Source of the DNA: Eublepharis macularius
Taxonomy: Eukaryota > Chordata > Lepidosauria > Squamata > Eublepharidae
Assembly: GCF_028583425.1 (NCBI RefSeq)
Contig: NC_072807.1
Location: 36,213,001 to 36,277,000 of the forward strand
Direction of reading: 5' to 3'
DNA: 64,000 nt
Of the stretch, positions 21,801-29,410 are shown piece by piece. The position numbers were made by a program, and so were the translations under genes. The notes under the pieces were generated by a model. It made no database searches, was not told the origin of the DNA, and saw nothing but the letters and a program-made list of their open reading frames with translations. Positions within the stretch are counted from its first letter, which is position 1; every line of letters begins with the position of its first letter.

Positions 21801-23650
21801 TCCGTAATGTTGAATGGTTAAAAGAATCTCGCCGTCCTGGGTGTCTTGTTCTCTGCATCTAGCAGTTAGGAAAGTCATTTATCGAGTGTGGCGTGTTACC
21901 GTTTTGTCGGTAGCTTGAGGAACACATGAAACTGCCTTATACGGAGTCAAACAGCTGATCTACCAAGGTCAGCAGTGTCTGCTTTAACTGGCAGCCGTGC
22001 TCTGTGTTCTCAAATAGAGATCAATCACATTGCCTATTAACCTGTTCTTTTTACCTGGAGATGCTGAGGTTCAAACCTGGGAACTTCTGCATACAAAGCA
22101 GAGGCTGTACCACTGAACCACAGCTTCTCCCCTATGCCAGGCCGGTATACTCAGCCCAGAATATTTTGCTGGCTCCCACCTTCTCTCTGTAATCTTGGGG
22201 CACTGATGTGTGTGTGTGTAAGCAATACAACATACATTAGAATAACGACTGTGCTTCTATACTGCTCTTCTAGACAGATTAGTGCCCCACTCAGAGCAGT
22301 GAACGAAGTCAGTGTTGTATTTATCCCTGGGGAGCTGAGCTGAGAGGAGTGGCTGACCCAAGGTCACCTGCTGAGCTCAGGGCAGGAGTGGGGTTTAGAG
22401 TGCTGATTTGCAGTCCAGCCGCTTAATCGCTGCACTTAATAACTGCACTTACATACTGCCCTTTTGGACAGATCAGCGCCCCACTCAGGGCGGTGAACAG
22501 GTTAGTGTTATTATTATCCCCACAATACAGCTGGGGCTGAGAGGAGTGGCTTACTCAAGGCTGCCTACTGAGCTCACGGCAGTAATAGGATTCGAACCAG
22601 CAGGATGCTGATTCATAGTCCAGCCACTTAACCACTGTGCTACACCTGCTCGGATCCTGGTCCACACCTGCGGGAACTAGGTAAGCTTTAGTCGGTCTAA
22701 GGTCCTCAAGGCTTAGGTCTGTCAACATGATATGGTCTGTTAACGTCGTTTCAGAAATACTGTAAACGTTTTGCCTTCGCGACTCACATCACTGTCTCTT
22801 TGGGGTGGGTCGGGAAAGGGTACGTCACATCTTTGTTTCGGGGAGTCCTTGCTCTGTGGGTGATCCAGGACTGGAATTTCCCCAGTGAAGATGGGGACAA
22901 TGATTTACAGGTATCTTCTAAGGAGTGCGGGGCAAGGTACATAGAGATTATCCTATTTTGTCCTCACCACAATTCAAGTTGTTCGAGTGAACTTTACAGC
23001 ACTGGGGACAGGGGAAAGGAAACAGGCTCTCTGGAAATCCATGAGTATGAAATGCTTAGGAGAGCTGGTGGGAACATCTGACACTGACGAAGAGAGCTGT
23101 GGTTCCCAAAAGCTGACGATGCATCTGACGAAGAGAGCTGTGGTTCTCGAAAGCTTATGCCTCAATAAAGTTGGTTAGTCTTAAAAGTGCTACTGGACTT
23201 TTTGCTACTGGTGAGAACAGTATCCCCAACAGAAGTGGGGGGTTGTATTAATCTGGTCTTAGACTGGATGCTGTGGTATGTGTCCCGCTGATTCCCTCTT
23301 TCTCTCTCGGCTGTTCACAGGTAGATGGGCTCCTCTTTTACCACAAACAAGCTCACTACAACCCTGGAAGTACTCCACTGGTGGGGTGGCTCCGACCCTA
23401 CATGGTATCGGACATCCTGGGGATGTCGGTGCCAGCCAGCCCGCTGACCACCAGGCCGGACTATGCCGGGCATCAGTTGCAGGAAATCATCAACCACAAA
23501 AGGAGCGGAAAGCAGAAGGCAAGAGACGATTCCTCAGACGGCAACGCAGGCAATGTGGATGGCCGGTATGAGTTGGAACACTTATCCACGCCTAAACTAG
23601 AAGGGTCTCCCTCCGTCTCTGGAGACCCCGCAGCTCAGATGGAAAACTGA
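6707..23650 (+). CDS. SNUPN: SNUPN, snurportin-1 (complete, 8 coding exons)
   Basis: This encodes the nuclear import adaptor that binds the trimethylguanosine cap of spliceosomal U snRNPs and carries them to importin-beta; CRM1 exports it afterwards. Coding exons are 6707-6864, 9286-9436, 10402-10506, 10884-10980, 13089-13186, 13476-13553, 15171-15251 and 23321-23650. They join in phase to 365 residues (human 360). The importin-beta-binding domain is at about residues 11-73, with the basic stretch [11 protein letters not shown] and then [13 protein letters not shown]. An acidic linker follows at about 74-92. The cap-binding domain is at about 104-300 and keeps the two tryptophans that stack on the cap in human (W107 and W276), here W109 and W279. 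The C-terminal tail ends [13 protein letters not shown] and then QMEN, as in human. Every junction has GT-AG signals. The gene has its own NRF1-type promoter. Identity is secure by residue-level resemblance to mammalian snurportin. Confidence 0.97.
7193..7448 (+). repeat. MIR-like CORE-SINE
   Basis: The tRNA-like head has GGTGCAATGGTTAAGAG and the B box GGTTCGATTC. The core has GGGTGACCTTGGGTCAGTCA and the tail has ACCGCTCTGAGTGG with a TTATTATTATT end. It is inserted in SNUPN intron 2 in sense orientation. Confidence 0.8.
8195..8628 (+). repeat. MITE-like element with inverted termini, family D copy 1
   Basis: The ends GAGTCTCTCTGTACGAGACA and TGTCTCATGTAGAGAGACTC are near-perfect inverted repeats. 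It is homologous along its whole length, in opposite orientation, to 52627-53062. It has no coding capacity. A target duplication could not be fixed, so the superfamily is open. Confidence 0.65.
8770..9240. repeat. Diverged LINE-like interspersed repeat fragments
   Basis: 8965-9240 contains GAGCTCTGTTGGATCAGACC, a TAGTCCA stretch and a TTAGCCATTGATGGACCTCC stretch, typical of a widespread amniote repeat whose class I cannot fix. 8770-8890 resembles the 3' UTR of another LINE (GGAGCCACTACAGAAAAGAC). Both lie in SNUPN intron 2, just before the next exon. Confidence 0.5.
9286..9436 (+). CDS. SNUPN: SNUPN coding exon 2 (IBB domain end, acidic linker)
   Basis: The acceptor is TCCACTGAAG|T and the donor CCAG|GTAAGT. 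Reading continues from the split Thr codon into [20 protein letters not shown], which is nearly identical to human. An acidic run then follows, longer than in human, ending [10 protein letters not shown]. Confidence 0.96.
9688..10029. mobile_element. hAT-type foldback MITE, family E copy 1
   Basis: The element is 9696-10021. It starts CAGGGCTTTTTTTC and ends GAAAAAAAGCCCTG. The flanking 8-bp duplication is GTTAAAGG/GGTAAAGG (7 of 8). The interior is a long hairpin: CCCCCTGATCTCCAGACAGA faces its complement about 90 bp later. A second copy is at 19767-20150. Confidence 0.85.
10402..10506 (+). CDS. SNUPN: SNUPN coding exon 3 (cap-binding domain start)
   Basis: The acceptor is TTTCCTCCCAG and the donor is CGAGG|GTGAGA. 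The 35 codons run from [18 protein letters not shown] to KRTLIVASR. The Trp in SEWL is the equivalent of human W107, one of the two residues stacking on the m3G cap. Confidence 0.97.
10884..10980 (+). CDS. SNUPN: SNUPN coding exon 4
   Basis: The acceptor is CTTCTTGCAG and the donor AAAG|GTAATT. It encodes [20 protein letters not shown], then [12 protein letters not shown], and one base of the next codon. It is one residue longer than the human counterpart in the Ser-rich loop. Confidence 0.96.
10995..11403. mobile_element. Foldback insertion with 14-bp target duplication (Penelope-like?)
   Basis: The insertion is 11009-11389, flanked by a perfect 14-bp direct repeat TAGAGGGGGAAAGA at 10995-11008 and 11390-11403. 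Its two ends are diverged inverted arms: TCTTACTAAGTGATATCTG near the left and its complement-like partner near 11350. The architecture (inverted 5' arm, long duplication) matches the other Penelope-like insertions in the window, but the class is inferred. Confidence 0.65.
11404..13080. other. SNUPN: SNUPN intron, nothing recognised
   Basis: There are no splice-flanked conserved exons and no clearly assignable repeat here. Open frames of 70-140 codons are present but show no family resemblance. Confidence 0.45.
13089..13186 (+). CDS. SNUPN: SNUPN coding exon 5
   Basis: The acceptor is CATGTGCGCAG and the donor TGCCAG|GTACTC. The split codon gives Val where human has Asp, then [20 protein letters not shown] and [12 protein letters not shown], all close to human. 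This is the cap-binding domain core. Confidence 0.97.
13220..13415 (+). repeat. MIR-like CORE-SINE
   Basis: The head is AGTGTGTCATAGTGGTTA, with a B-box region GGGTTGGAATCCCC. The core is GACCTTGGGCCAGTCG and then CTCTCTCAGCCTAA. It is in sense orientation in SNUPN intron 6. Confidence 0.7.
13476..13553 (+). CDS. SNUPN: SNUPN coding exon 6
   Basis: The acceptor is CTTTTCTGCAG and the donor AATCCA|GTAAGT. It encodes 26 residues: [20 protein letters not shown], then KSRLNP, phase 0 at both ends. Confidence 0.96.
14102..14334 (+). mobile_element. Penelope-like foldback insertion with hammerhead-like core
   Basis: The insertion is 14115-14321, flanked by a perfect 13-bp duplication CTGTCTCTTGGAT. 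The left arm is an inverted partial copy of the right arm. The right arm has CTGAAGA at 14199, one extra A, stem GTGAG/CTCAC, AAAA where GAAA is expected, AGCT, and a 3-bp stem I (TAT with ATA). The tail ends GACTAACGCGGCTACCCATC. The Penelope assignment is inferred from architecture. Confidence 0.7.
14967..15135 (+). repeat. MIR-like CORE-SINE, partial
   Basis: The head GTGGCCTAGCAACTAGGATC is followed by the B-box-like GGTTCAAATCC. The core AACCTACCTCACAGGGCTGT is intact, but about 40 bp of the middle is missing. It lies just before the next SNUPN exon. Confidence 0.7.
15171..15251 (+). CDS. SNUPN: SNUPN coding exon 7
   Basis: The acceptor is TCCTCTTCCAG and the donor TTTGAG|GTAAGC. The 27 codons give [20 protein letters not shown] and then ATDFPFE, phase 0 at both ends. 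It corresponds to human [20 protein letters not shown]. Confidence 0.96.
15436..15734 (+). mobile_element. Perfect 120-bp inverted-repeat insertion (Penelope-like) with hammerhead-like core
   Basis: The arms 15447-15566 and 15568-15687 are exact reverse complements around the single base at 15567. The insertion (15448-15722) is flanked by a perfect 12-bp duplication AATAACACACAA. The right arm carries CTGAAGA at 15597, an extra T, stem GCCAGC/GCTGGC, GAA, the palindrome ACGT, then C, and a 3-bp stem I (CCT with AGG). The end sequence CGGCCGTGAAAGCCTTCGAC resembles 3' ends I associate with squamate Penelope-like elements. Fold and family are inferred; the repeat and duplication are seen directly. 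Confidence 0.8.
15735..16550. other. SNUPN: SNUPN intron 8 segment, nothing recognised
   Basis: No exon or assignable repeat is seen. Weak facing copies of a GGACTGTAGTTCTG / AAACTGCAGTTCC motif occur around 16130-16195. Confidence 0.4.
16553..16573 (+). promoter_or_regulatory. Weak CTCF-like site
   Basis: TTCCCACTAGAGGGAGCCCC resembles the CTCF core (CCACTAGAGGGAG). It is intronic. The match is weaker than at 2719 or 35453. Confidence 0.3.
16788..16975 (+). repeat. MIR-like CORE-SINE
   Basis: A diverged head (CACTACGGCTTAGCCGCTAA) is followed by a core with CTCTGCCCTGGG, TTTCAGCCTCTGCTACATCG and CAGGGTCGTTGAGAGGATAA, and the tail GGGTGGGATAAAAATG. Confidence 0.6.
17670..17850 (-). repeat. 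MIR-like CORE-SINE, antisense
   Basis: On the plus strand it begins with the tail TTTTTATCCCACCCCTTCC and ends with the inverted B-box region GGGGATTTGAACTCAGGTC and a decayed head. Confidence 0.6.
17851..18660. other. SNUPN: SNUPN intron 8 segment, nothing recognised
   Basis: This is AT-rich DNA without exon-like conservation or an assignable repeat. Confidence 0.4.
18663..18785 (+). repeat. Possible decayed 5S-derived SINE
   Basis: GGCAAGTTTGGGTGGGGCCG followed by GGTGCTTGGATGGCAAACC can be aligned with the 5S-like AAGCAGGGTCGGCC ... TACTTGGATGGGAGACC of the clearer copy at 43611. The match is weak. Confidence 0.35.
18786..19758. other. SNUPN: SNUPN intron 8 segment, nothing recognised
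   Basis: No exon is seen. A G run lies around 19456 and an otherwise unremarkable AT-rich context surrounds it. Confidence 0.4.
19759..20158. mobile_element. hAT-type foldback MITE, family E copy 2
   Basis: The element is 19767-20150. It starts CAGGGCTTTTTTTTCAG and ends AGAAAAAAAGCCCTG. The flanking 8-bp duplication is TTTAGCAG/TTTAGCGG (7 of 8). It has the same internal hairpin as copy 1 plus an extra segment of about 50 bp near the right end (ACGCGCACTTTGCACATGTG). Confidence 0.87.
20159..20760. other. SNUPN: SNUPN intron 8 segment, nothing recognised
   Basis: No exon or clear repeat was seen. Confidence 0.35.
20761..21032 (+). repeat. LINE (CR1/L2-type) 3' end
   Basis: It ends with TTGTTAACCACCCTGAACCC, then GGGGAGGGCGGGGTATACAT and CAAATAAATAAATA, the usual 3' terminus of reptile CR1/L2-like LINEs. 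The upstream portion is more diverged. Confidence 0.6.
21045..21281 (-). repeat. MIR-like CORE-SINE, antisense
   Basis: On the plus strand the tail TTTATACCCCACCTCC comes first, then CCTCACCACAACCCTGTGAG, the inverted B box GGATTCGAACCTGAGG, and the head complement CTAATCACTATACCACACTG. It is nearly full length. Confidence 0.85.
21912..22138 (-). repeat. tRNA-derived SINE, second family, antisense
   Basis: It begins with GAACACATGAAACTGCCTTA and ends with the inverted head CAGAGGCTGTACCACTGAAC and CACAGCTTC, with the B box GGTTCAAACCTGGG. Other copies are at 45428 (antisense) and 49860 (sense). Confidence 0.8.
22240..22652 (-). repeat. Two CORE-SINE-like copies in direct tandem
   Basis: Two antisense copies (22240-22428 and 22436-22652) follow each other head to tail. 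Each has a CAG(A)TTAGTGCCCCACTCAG-like tail, GAGAGGAGTGGCT, CTGAGCTCA, and an inverted head with CCAGCCRCTTAA. The second has an intact B box, GGATTCGAACCAGCA. They share a subfamily with the sense copy at 47795. Confidence 0.75.
23065..23219 (+). mobile_element. Penelope-like insertion with two tandem hammerhead-like units
   Basis: The insertion is 23077-23207, flanked by CTGGTGGGAACA/CTGGTGAGAACA (11 of 12). Two units begin CTGACGA at 23084 and 23125, a 41-bp period. The second unit keeps the full layout: stem I GCAT (23121-23124) with ATGC (23157-23160), CTGACGA, extra A, stem GAGAGC/GTTCTC, GAA, AGCT, T. The 3' part is CAATAAAGTTGGTTAGTCTT and a GTGCTACTGGACTTTTTGC stretch. It is in sense orientation, 114 bp before the last SNUPN exon. 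Confidence 0.7.
23321..23650 (+). CDS. SNUPN: SNUPN last coding exon and stop
   Basis: The acceptor is GCTGTTCACAG. The 109 codons begin [20 protein letters not shown] and [14 protein letters not shown] and end QMEN-TGA at 23648-23650. W279 (in VGWLRP) matches human cap-stacking W276. Residues after about 305 are the less conserved tail, but the [13 protein letters not shown] block is retained. Confidence 0.97.
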   Translation, partial: VDGLLFYHKQAHYNPGSTPLVGWLRPYMVSDILGMSVPASPLTTRPDYAGHQLQEIINHKRSGKQKARDDSSDGNAGNVDGRYELEHLSTPKLEGSPSVSGDPAAQMEN

Positions 23651-24262
23651 TATCAGGACGCGAGGACGTTCTCTCAAGGGTCTCTCGGCGTGCCCAAAGG
23701 GAGTCTCTGTCGTTGTATGTGGCAGCTTGGAGTAATGCCAAAAAATTAACCACACGGGCATCCTTTCTGTTTACAGTCCATGCGCTGTTTTTTCCAATGT
23801 GGTTTATTGCTTGGCCAAGATCTGAGCTTCACCTCTTAAAAGCCAAGGGTTGCGTGTGTTAGCAAAGAATAACAGCACGTTTGAGCTCCTGCTATCCTCG
23901 TTCCCCCGTGGAAGTCATGCACGGGGCTCTGAAATTGGAGAGGCTCCCAAGTATTTGGTTCCACAAAAAAGCAGATTCCAGGTTCCTGAATTCTTAAATG
24001 AGGCATCTGTAAACAGGGTTTCCATGTGGATAGCTGTGTTTGTTTGAGAGAGCTTCGTGTTAGAGTGGACTATGGCAACAACAACCCCCCCAAAAGCATA
24101 ACGCTTGATTTTTAAGTCTCTTTCTTTACCTCGCTTAAGGCTGACATGCCTTTGATGTATTACTCCCATATTTAATCTTACACTTTTGTACGTTTAAAAA
24201 ATGGTTTTCTAAAGTACAGGTTCTTGTTTTACTGAATAAAGTGCTACACAGGAATTTTTTCC
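23651..24262 (+). other. SNUPN: SNUPN 3' UTR with poly(A) signal
   Basis: The UTR is about 610 bp. AATAAA at 24235-24240 is followed by a T-rich stretch (GAATTTTTTCCC) and GTGTCTCTTTTTGTTGTGG, fitting a downstream element. The cleavage point was not determined. Confidence 0.7.
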
Positions 24263-25560
24263 CTAAAACTCTGGTGTCTCTTTTTGTTGTGGTTCACGGG
24301 TTAACAGGGCTCCTTTCTTTTCTCTAGGCTCCCTCACCTATAAACCCCAAATTGCATTTTCCATTCTCCATTTTTGCCCCTTGCTTTCTTGCAATCCCAC
24401 CACTGAGTCTCTCTGACTCCTGAAACTTGCCTTTTTTTCCTTAGGCTTTTCTCGTGTAAGCAAATCTGCCTGCTTAATTTTGTGTAATCTACTCTTATGA
24501 CCATCTTTTGCGCAAGCTTTTCTGTTAGTTCTGCGGCAAGAATTAGACAGTACCCTCTTTTGGCTTCTGAAATTTTACCACAAGTTACCGGCTCCCTTCT
24601 GTACATATCTTTACAATCACGAGGACTAGAACCTTTTTTTAAAGTGCAAATGGAGACAGTTTCTGGAAGCTACAGTTTGCCCCAACCCTAAATTCTGTGG
24701 CTTTGCTGCACTCGTCTACAACCAAGACATGGTGCATAAATCATTACAGAGGCAGTACAGAAATGGGTGAACTGATACAGATGTAGACTTAGTACCCAGT
24801 GAGCAGTTTATTAAAAATGACCTCTCGGTGAGCGATTCTATTTAATCCAGGAGTCTAAATGCCAAATAGGCCCTTGAGATTTGAATGACACGCAGATATA
24901 TATTTTTCCTGCTATAAATACCACTGGCAGTTTCACTCTTTCTCTGAATAACTCTGGGTGGCTTTGCAGAGAAATTACCTCATGAAGCAAAGATGATGGG
25001 TATCCCAATAACCAGGAGTTTAGTCTTCAGTGGAGACAGTAAAACCATTTAAGTCCTGCCTTCCCCCGCTCTTTATTTCTTCCCAGAAAATGATGTTTTC
25101 GAGGCCAAGAATGTGGGCGTCTTGCAGCCCTTTGATTTCTGAGCATGCAACTTGGTGACATTGGCAAACTCAGATCTGTTCCTCCACAGAGAAAAATGGC
25201 CTGGTTGGACGTGAAACTGAATTGGTTGGTTCAATAATTAATTCATTGCATTTGTATCCCTCACTCCTTAGACCCAACAACGTAACAACAAGCTGCACGA
25301 ACAAAAAAGCGTAAGTTAATTAACAAAAGAAAAACATACATGCAAAATGTTTTTTAAAAAATACAAATTAAAAACAATGGTGTAAATTAAAATCACGGAC
25401 ACATCAGCCAAAGCAATTTACCGTATGAAATAAACCTAAAAGTAAACAATGCATTTGCAGTATAGAGCAAGATCCTCTTCTAAACGAAGGCCCTCAGTGA
25501 AAAGCCACAGAATATAGTATCGGCCACAGAATTCAGCTTCCTGTGAAGCACCTTTTTAAA
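24263..25560. other. Intergenic DNA, mostly unrecognised
   Basis: This is the start of the SNUPN-PTPN9 intergenic region. A stretch at 25230-25330 looks like an antisense LINE 3' end. The rest shows nothing I can name. Confidence 0.4.
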
Positions 25561-25564
25561 ACAA

Positions 25565-26145
25565 GTTTCTAGTCCTTATGAAGATAACACTAGAAAGTGT
25601 GAAAAACCTGGTGAGAAAATAGCAGAAAATCCAAGAAATCAGGAGGAGATTGAAACTTGGAAGGGCAGCCACAAAGGAACTAAAAAAAGACCCTTAAGTA
25701 TAAGAAAACATCACTGGAGACCAAGATAAACGATAACTCATACTATGGTATTCCCGATTACTTATGAAAGTTGGACAATGAAGAGAGCTTTCAGGAAGAA
25801 AATTGATTCATTTGAAATGTGCAGGAGGAGAGTTTTATGGATACCATGGACTGTCAAAAAGACAAGTGGGTTTTAGATTAAATCAAGCCTGAATTCTCCC
25901 TAGAATCCAAGATGACTAAACTGAGGGTATCGCACTTCGGTCACATCAGGAGGAGACAAAATTCACTAGAAAAGACAATAATGCTAGGAAAAGAAGGCAG
26001 TAGGAAAAGAGAATGACCTACCATGAGATGGACTGACTAAATAAGGAAACCGTTTGCAAGTCCTGAGCAAAGCTGTTAATTATAGGACGTTAATTCATAG
26101 GGTTGCAATAAGTCACAAGTGACTTGACCGCACATAACACACACA
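25565..26145 (+). repeat. BovB (RTE-clade) LINE 3' end
   Basis: Pieces of the BovB ORF2 C terminus can be read in broken frames: TATGGTATTCCC (MVFP), GAAAGTTGGACAATGAAG (ESWTMK), AGGAAGAAAATTGATTCATT (RKKIDSF), GGAGAGTTTTATGGATACCA and CTAGAAAAGACAATAATGCT. It ends with GTTGCAATAAGTCACAAGTG and an ACACACAC tail. It is 5'-truncated and frame-broken. Confidence 0.8.
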
Positions 26146-26341
26146 GCTAATTCCTCATGTGCCCAATGCCGTAGACAGGCTCAAGGATCTCTACCATTTG
26201 CAACCAACAGGCTTCTAGGATTTCTTTATTTGGAAAATTTATACTGCACTTTTCTGCTGTTATCAGCGCCATCAAGGCAGCTAACAGATTAAAAATATAA
26301 ATTAAAAAATACATCTTAAAAACCATGGCGGGGGGGCGCCA

Positions 26342-26562
26342 CTTTACTCAAAAAAGTAAAGAGTCCAGTAGCACCTTTAAGACTAACCAACTTTATTGTA
26401 GCATAAGCTTTTGAGAATCACTGCTCTCTTCGTCAGATACATCTGTGATTCTCGAGAGCTTATGCTACAATAAAGTTGGTTAGTCTTAAAGGTGCTACTA
26501 AACTCTTTACTGTTTTGCAGCTACAGACTAACACGACTAACTCCTCTGGATCTTCACTCAAA
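26342..26562 (+). mobile_element. Penelope-like foldback insertion
   Basis: The insertion is 26353-26551, flanked by CTTTACTCAAA/CTTCACTCAAA (10 of 11). The left arm (inverted) and right arm share AGTAGCACCTTTAAGACTAA and its complement. The minus-strand copy keeps CTGACGA, extra A, GAGAGC, but has AAAA for GAAA. The 3' end is CAGACTAACACGACTAAC. Confidence 0.75.
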
Positions 26563-26684
26563 CAGTTAAGAATCACTGAGGGAACTCCAGACAAAACAAA
26601 CAGCTTCACCCACTGGTGGAACTGCTTTGCTTTCAGAGTTGTTTATAAGTTTCTAGTTCCACTGTTGATGGAGATAAGGTAGAA

Positions 26685-27488
26685 CTCATAACTAGAGATG
26701 GGCACGAACCGCATTACGAATATCAAAAACCCACGAAAATGGCGATCGCGTGATCGTGACCTGGTGGATCGTGATTGGCCATGGCCAATGAACCAGCGGT
26801 TGGGAGAGGCCCGGTTCGGGGCATTCGGGCTCGGTTCAGGAAGCCAGATGCTCAGGCGCCAGCAATCTATTCCCCTGGCAACGGAGCCAGGGGAACGCCT
26901 GAGCTCTGTTTGCCCTCCTTCTGTTGCCCTGGAAACCCAAATGGAAGCCCAGCTTTCCTTGATCAGCAGGGCTTCCTTCCAACCGTGGAGCAGCAAAGCA
27001 GTTACAAGTTGGGAGAGGACACCCAGGGGAGGGAGGGGGAAGGGGGTGTTCTGTAGCCATGGGCACTCCAATCTCATCCCTGCAAACCCTGATAGGCAGC
27101 TCTGACGGCCAAACACAGACCTCCTGTGTTGCTGAATGGGACCCATGCTTATAAATAGCCATGGGCTCCCAGGCTGGGTTTCACTTTCTGCTAGCAGTGG
27201 AGTGGGACAGATCTTGCTTGCCACTTGCTAGCCTTTGGAGAGAGAGACAGAGAGAGTACAATTGTGCTTGGCTTTGGTGGATAGGGATCTATCTCTGGTT
27301 CCAGGGCTGCTGCCTGGCTCTGGGGCCAAGCTCCAGCGCCCCTCCGCTGTGGCCTCCATGATCCACGGTTCGGTTCGGGAACGGGAGATGTTCATTGCTG
27401 TTTGGGAATTCGGGATCGTGGTCTGCACCGAACCACGATCCTCTGGTTCGGTAATTTTTTTTGGTTCATGCCCATGTCTACTCATAAC
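26685..27488. mobile_element. hAT-type non-autonomous element, 788 bp (family F)
   Basis: The element is 26693-27480. It starts TAGAGATGGGCACGAACC; the complement of the right end is TAGACATGGGCATGAACC. The flanking 8-bp duplication CTCATAAC is perfect. Subterminal motifs with CGATCGTG/CACGATC recur. The interior has a TATAAATA string at about 27151. No transposase frame is present; the long minus-strand frame here has no resemblance to one. Confidence 0.88.
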
Positions 27489-28129
27489 TCCAATCTGTAC
27501 TAAAGGTTTAGAAACTAGAAGGAGCACCAAGAATGCATAACTATTTTCCTCCCAAACATTATGATTTCTAAGGCAGTTATACCATTTGGGTATAGATGAA
27601 ATGAAATAAAATAAAATCGGAAATGCTTGCTGGGCATCTTGATATAATTTGCAGGCAAGAAAGCCAGGGCTTGGTGCTGCTATGGAAAAATATAACTGGT
27701 CATCCAGCAATCTCCAGATCCTAATCGGATACGGCTGAGAGGCTGAAGACGTACAATCACATTAGCAAATGCCCCGCGGTGGGACATCTGTTCAGCAGTG
27801 GCCGTGCAAAGAGTCCCTCCTGGACTGAACCAAGGTCTGACTTGGCCTAGTCCCCACGGCATCCTCCTACCGTCACTGAGATATCTGAGCTTCCCCTGGG
27901 AAATTGCTTGGGACATCCTAAATGTTGAGACTCTGCAACAGAACGGGATGCAGAGTCTGTTCTGAGACCTTGGCCTCCCTAGGAAAACTTGCTGATGAAG
28001 GCTAGACAAAGAACCAGGTAAAAATCAAGCATGTGTCTTGGTGTATGTCCTGATTTCAGTTGTGAAAATGTAGAAATTTGAGAACTTTCAATTCAGGGAA
28101 ACGCCCAGTGCTATTACCAGATGCTCAAT
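27489..28129. other. Intergenic DNA, nothing recognised
   Basis: There is no gene or clear repeat in this stretch. Confidence 0.4.
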
Positions 28130-28292
28130 GTTTGTGCTGCATAAGCTTTCGAGAGCCACAGCTCTCTTCGTCTGATGCATCATACATCTGTGGCTTTCGA
28201 AAGCTTATGCTACAATAAAGTTGGTTAGTCTTAAAGGTGGACTCTTCTCTGTTTTGCTACTGCAGACTAACACGGCTAACGCCTCTGGATCC
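28130..28292 (+). mobile_element. Penelope-like foldback fragment
   Basis: A short inverted arm (GCATAAGCTTTCGAGAGCC ... CGTCTGATGCAT) faces the direct arm TGTGGCTTTCGAAAGCTTAT, followed by ACAATAAAGTTGGTTAGTCT and a GCAGACTAACACGGCTAACG end. No clear target duplication was found. Confidence 0.65.
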
Positions 28293-28529
28293 ATTATTAT
28301 TATGATGATATATTGTATCATAATGTTGTTTTGATTTTTTTTGGTGATGATTCTTTTTTTTAAAAAAGGCTTTGGATGTCTAACAAGCCAGACTAAAAAC
28401 ATTTTAAATAAACCTAACTTCAATCCTGGGCTCACATCACCAGAAACAAGACATGGGGTCTCGTGGTGGGATCCTCCGCAGCCCCCAATAAACTGCAGGT
28501 TGTGTTGTAGTAAGCTTGCTATTCAGCTG

Positions 28530-28710
28530 GCATTCTCCCAGAATTACAGCTGATCTCCAGCTCAGTTCCCCTGGAGAAAATGGCAGCCTAGGAGGGCTGA
28601 CTTTGGCATCACATCTCTGCTGAAGCCCCTCCCCTCGCTAAACTCCACCTTCCCCAGACTTCACCCCCAAATCCAGGAATTTCCCCACCCAGGAGTTGGT
28701 AACCCTGTTC
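28530..28710. repeat. hAT-type MITE, family B partial copy
   Basis: The interior and right end of the TAGGGTTGCCA family are present (GGAGAAAATGGCAGCC, CCAGGAATTTCCCCACCC, GTTGGTAACCCTG). The left terminus is missing or too decayed, so no target duplication can be assigned. Confidence 0.65.
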
Positions 28711-28744
28711 TGTACAAGTAAGGGTCCCTGATCATGAGAGAGAC

Positions 28745-28925
28745 AGCCAGTGCGGTGTAGTAGTTAGAGTGTAGTAAACCCAGGTTTGAGTCCCCACGCT
28801 GCCATGGAAGATTGCTAGGAGACCTTGGGCTGGTCACACACATTCTCTCAGCCTAACCTACCTCACAGGGTTGTTGTAAAGATAAACTTTGGAGGAGACC
28901 AGAACAATATAAGCTGTTTTAGGCT
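28745..28925 (+). repeat. MIR-like CORE-SINE
   Basis: The head is GCCAGTGCGGTGTAGTAGTT, the B-box region GGTTTGAGTCCCCACGCTGC, and the core has CCTTGGGCTGGTCACACAC and CAGCCTAACCTACCTCACAG. Confidence 0.85.
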
Positions 28926-29041
28926 GTTTGCCAGCTTCCCCAAAATGGTGGAGGAATGAAGTGAATGAATAAAAGTGAAAGCTTGCATCCTGCACGGAAC
29001 ACGTGGTTGGAATCGATGGCTGCAAAGACCCCTTAAACACT

Positions 29042-29410
29042 CCATGGAAAAAGATGGGTAGCCATGCTGGTCTGCAGTAGAAGAGCAAGATTGGAGTCCA
29101 GTGGTACCTTAGAGACCAACGTGAATTTTAGGTTATAAGCTTTCCAGAGTCAAAGCTCCCTCCTCCAGAAACATTTAGAAGAGGAATTATGTAGGGTTCT
29201 CTCCAACCAAAAGGTAGGATGGGTTACACCTTACACCCTTACTGTCAATACGCCTCCCCACCTTCTGGCTGGATAAAACCTTACATACCTCCACTTCTAA
29301 ATGTATCTGAGGAACGGCGCACTGCATCTCGAAAGCTTGTACCTGATTAGTCTAAATAGTAGTCTCTAAGGTGCCCCTGGTCTCCAATCTTGCTCTTCCA
29401 TAGGAAAAAA
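29042..29410 (+). mobile_element. Penelope-like foldback insertion, second subfamily
   Basis: The ends face each other: AGCAAGATTGGAGTCCAGTG on the left and GGTCTCCAATCTTGCTCTTC on the right, flanked by TCCATGGAAAAA/TCCATAGGAAAAA. The right arm has CTGAGGA at 29307, GAAAGCTT, and stem I GTAT pairing GTAC (one G-U). The middle holds a second inverted pair (ACATTTAGAAG / CTTCTAAATGT). Confidence 0.65.

Noticed and set aside
26643-27224. 193-codon minus-strand frame inside the 788-bp hAT-type element
   Set aside because: It does not resemble a hAT transposase and spans element and flank, so it is most likely chance.
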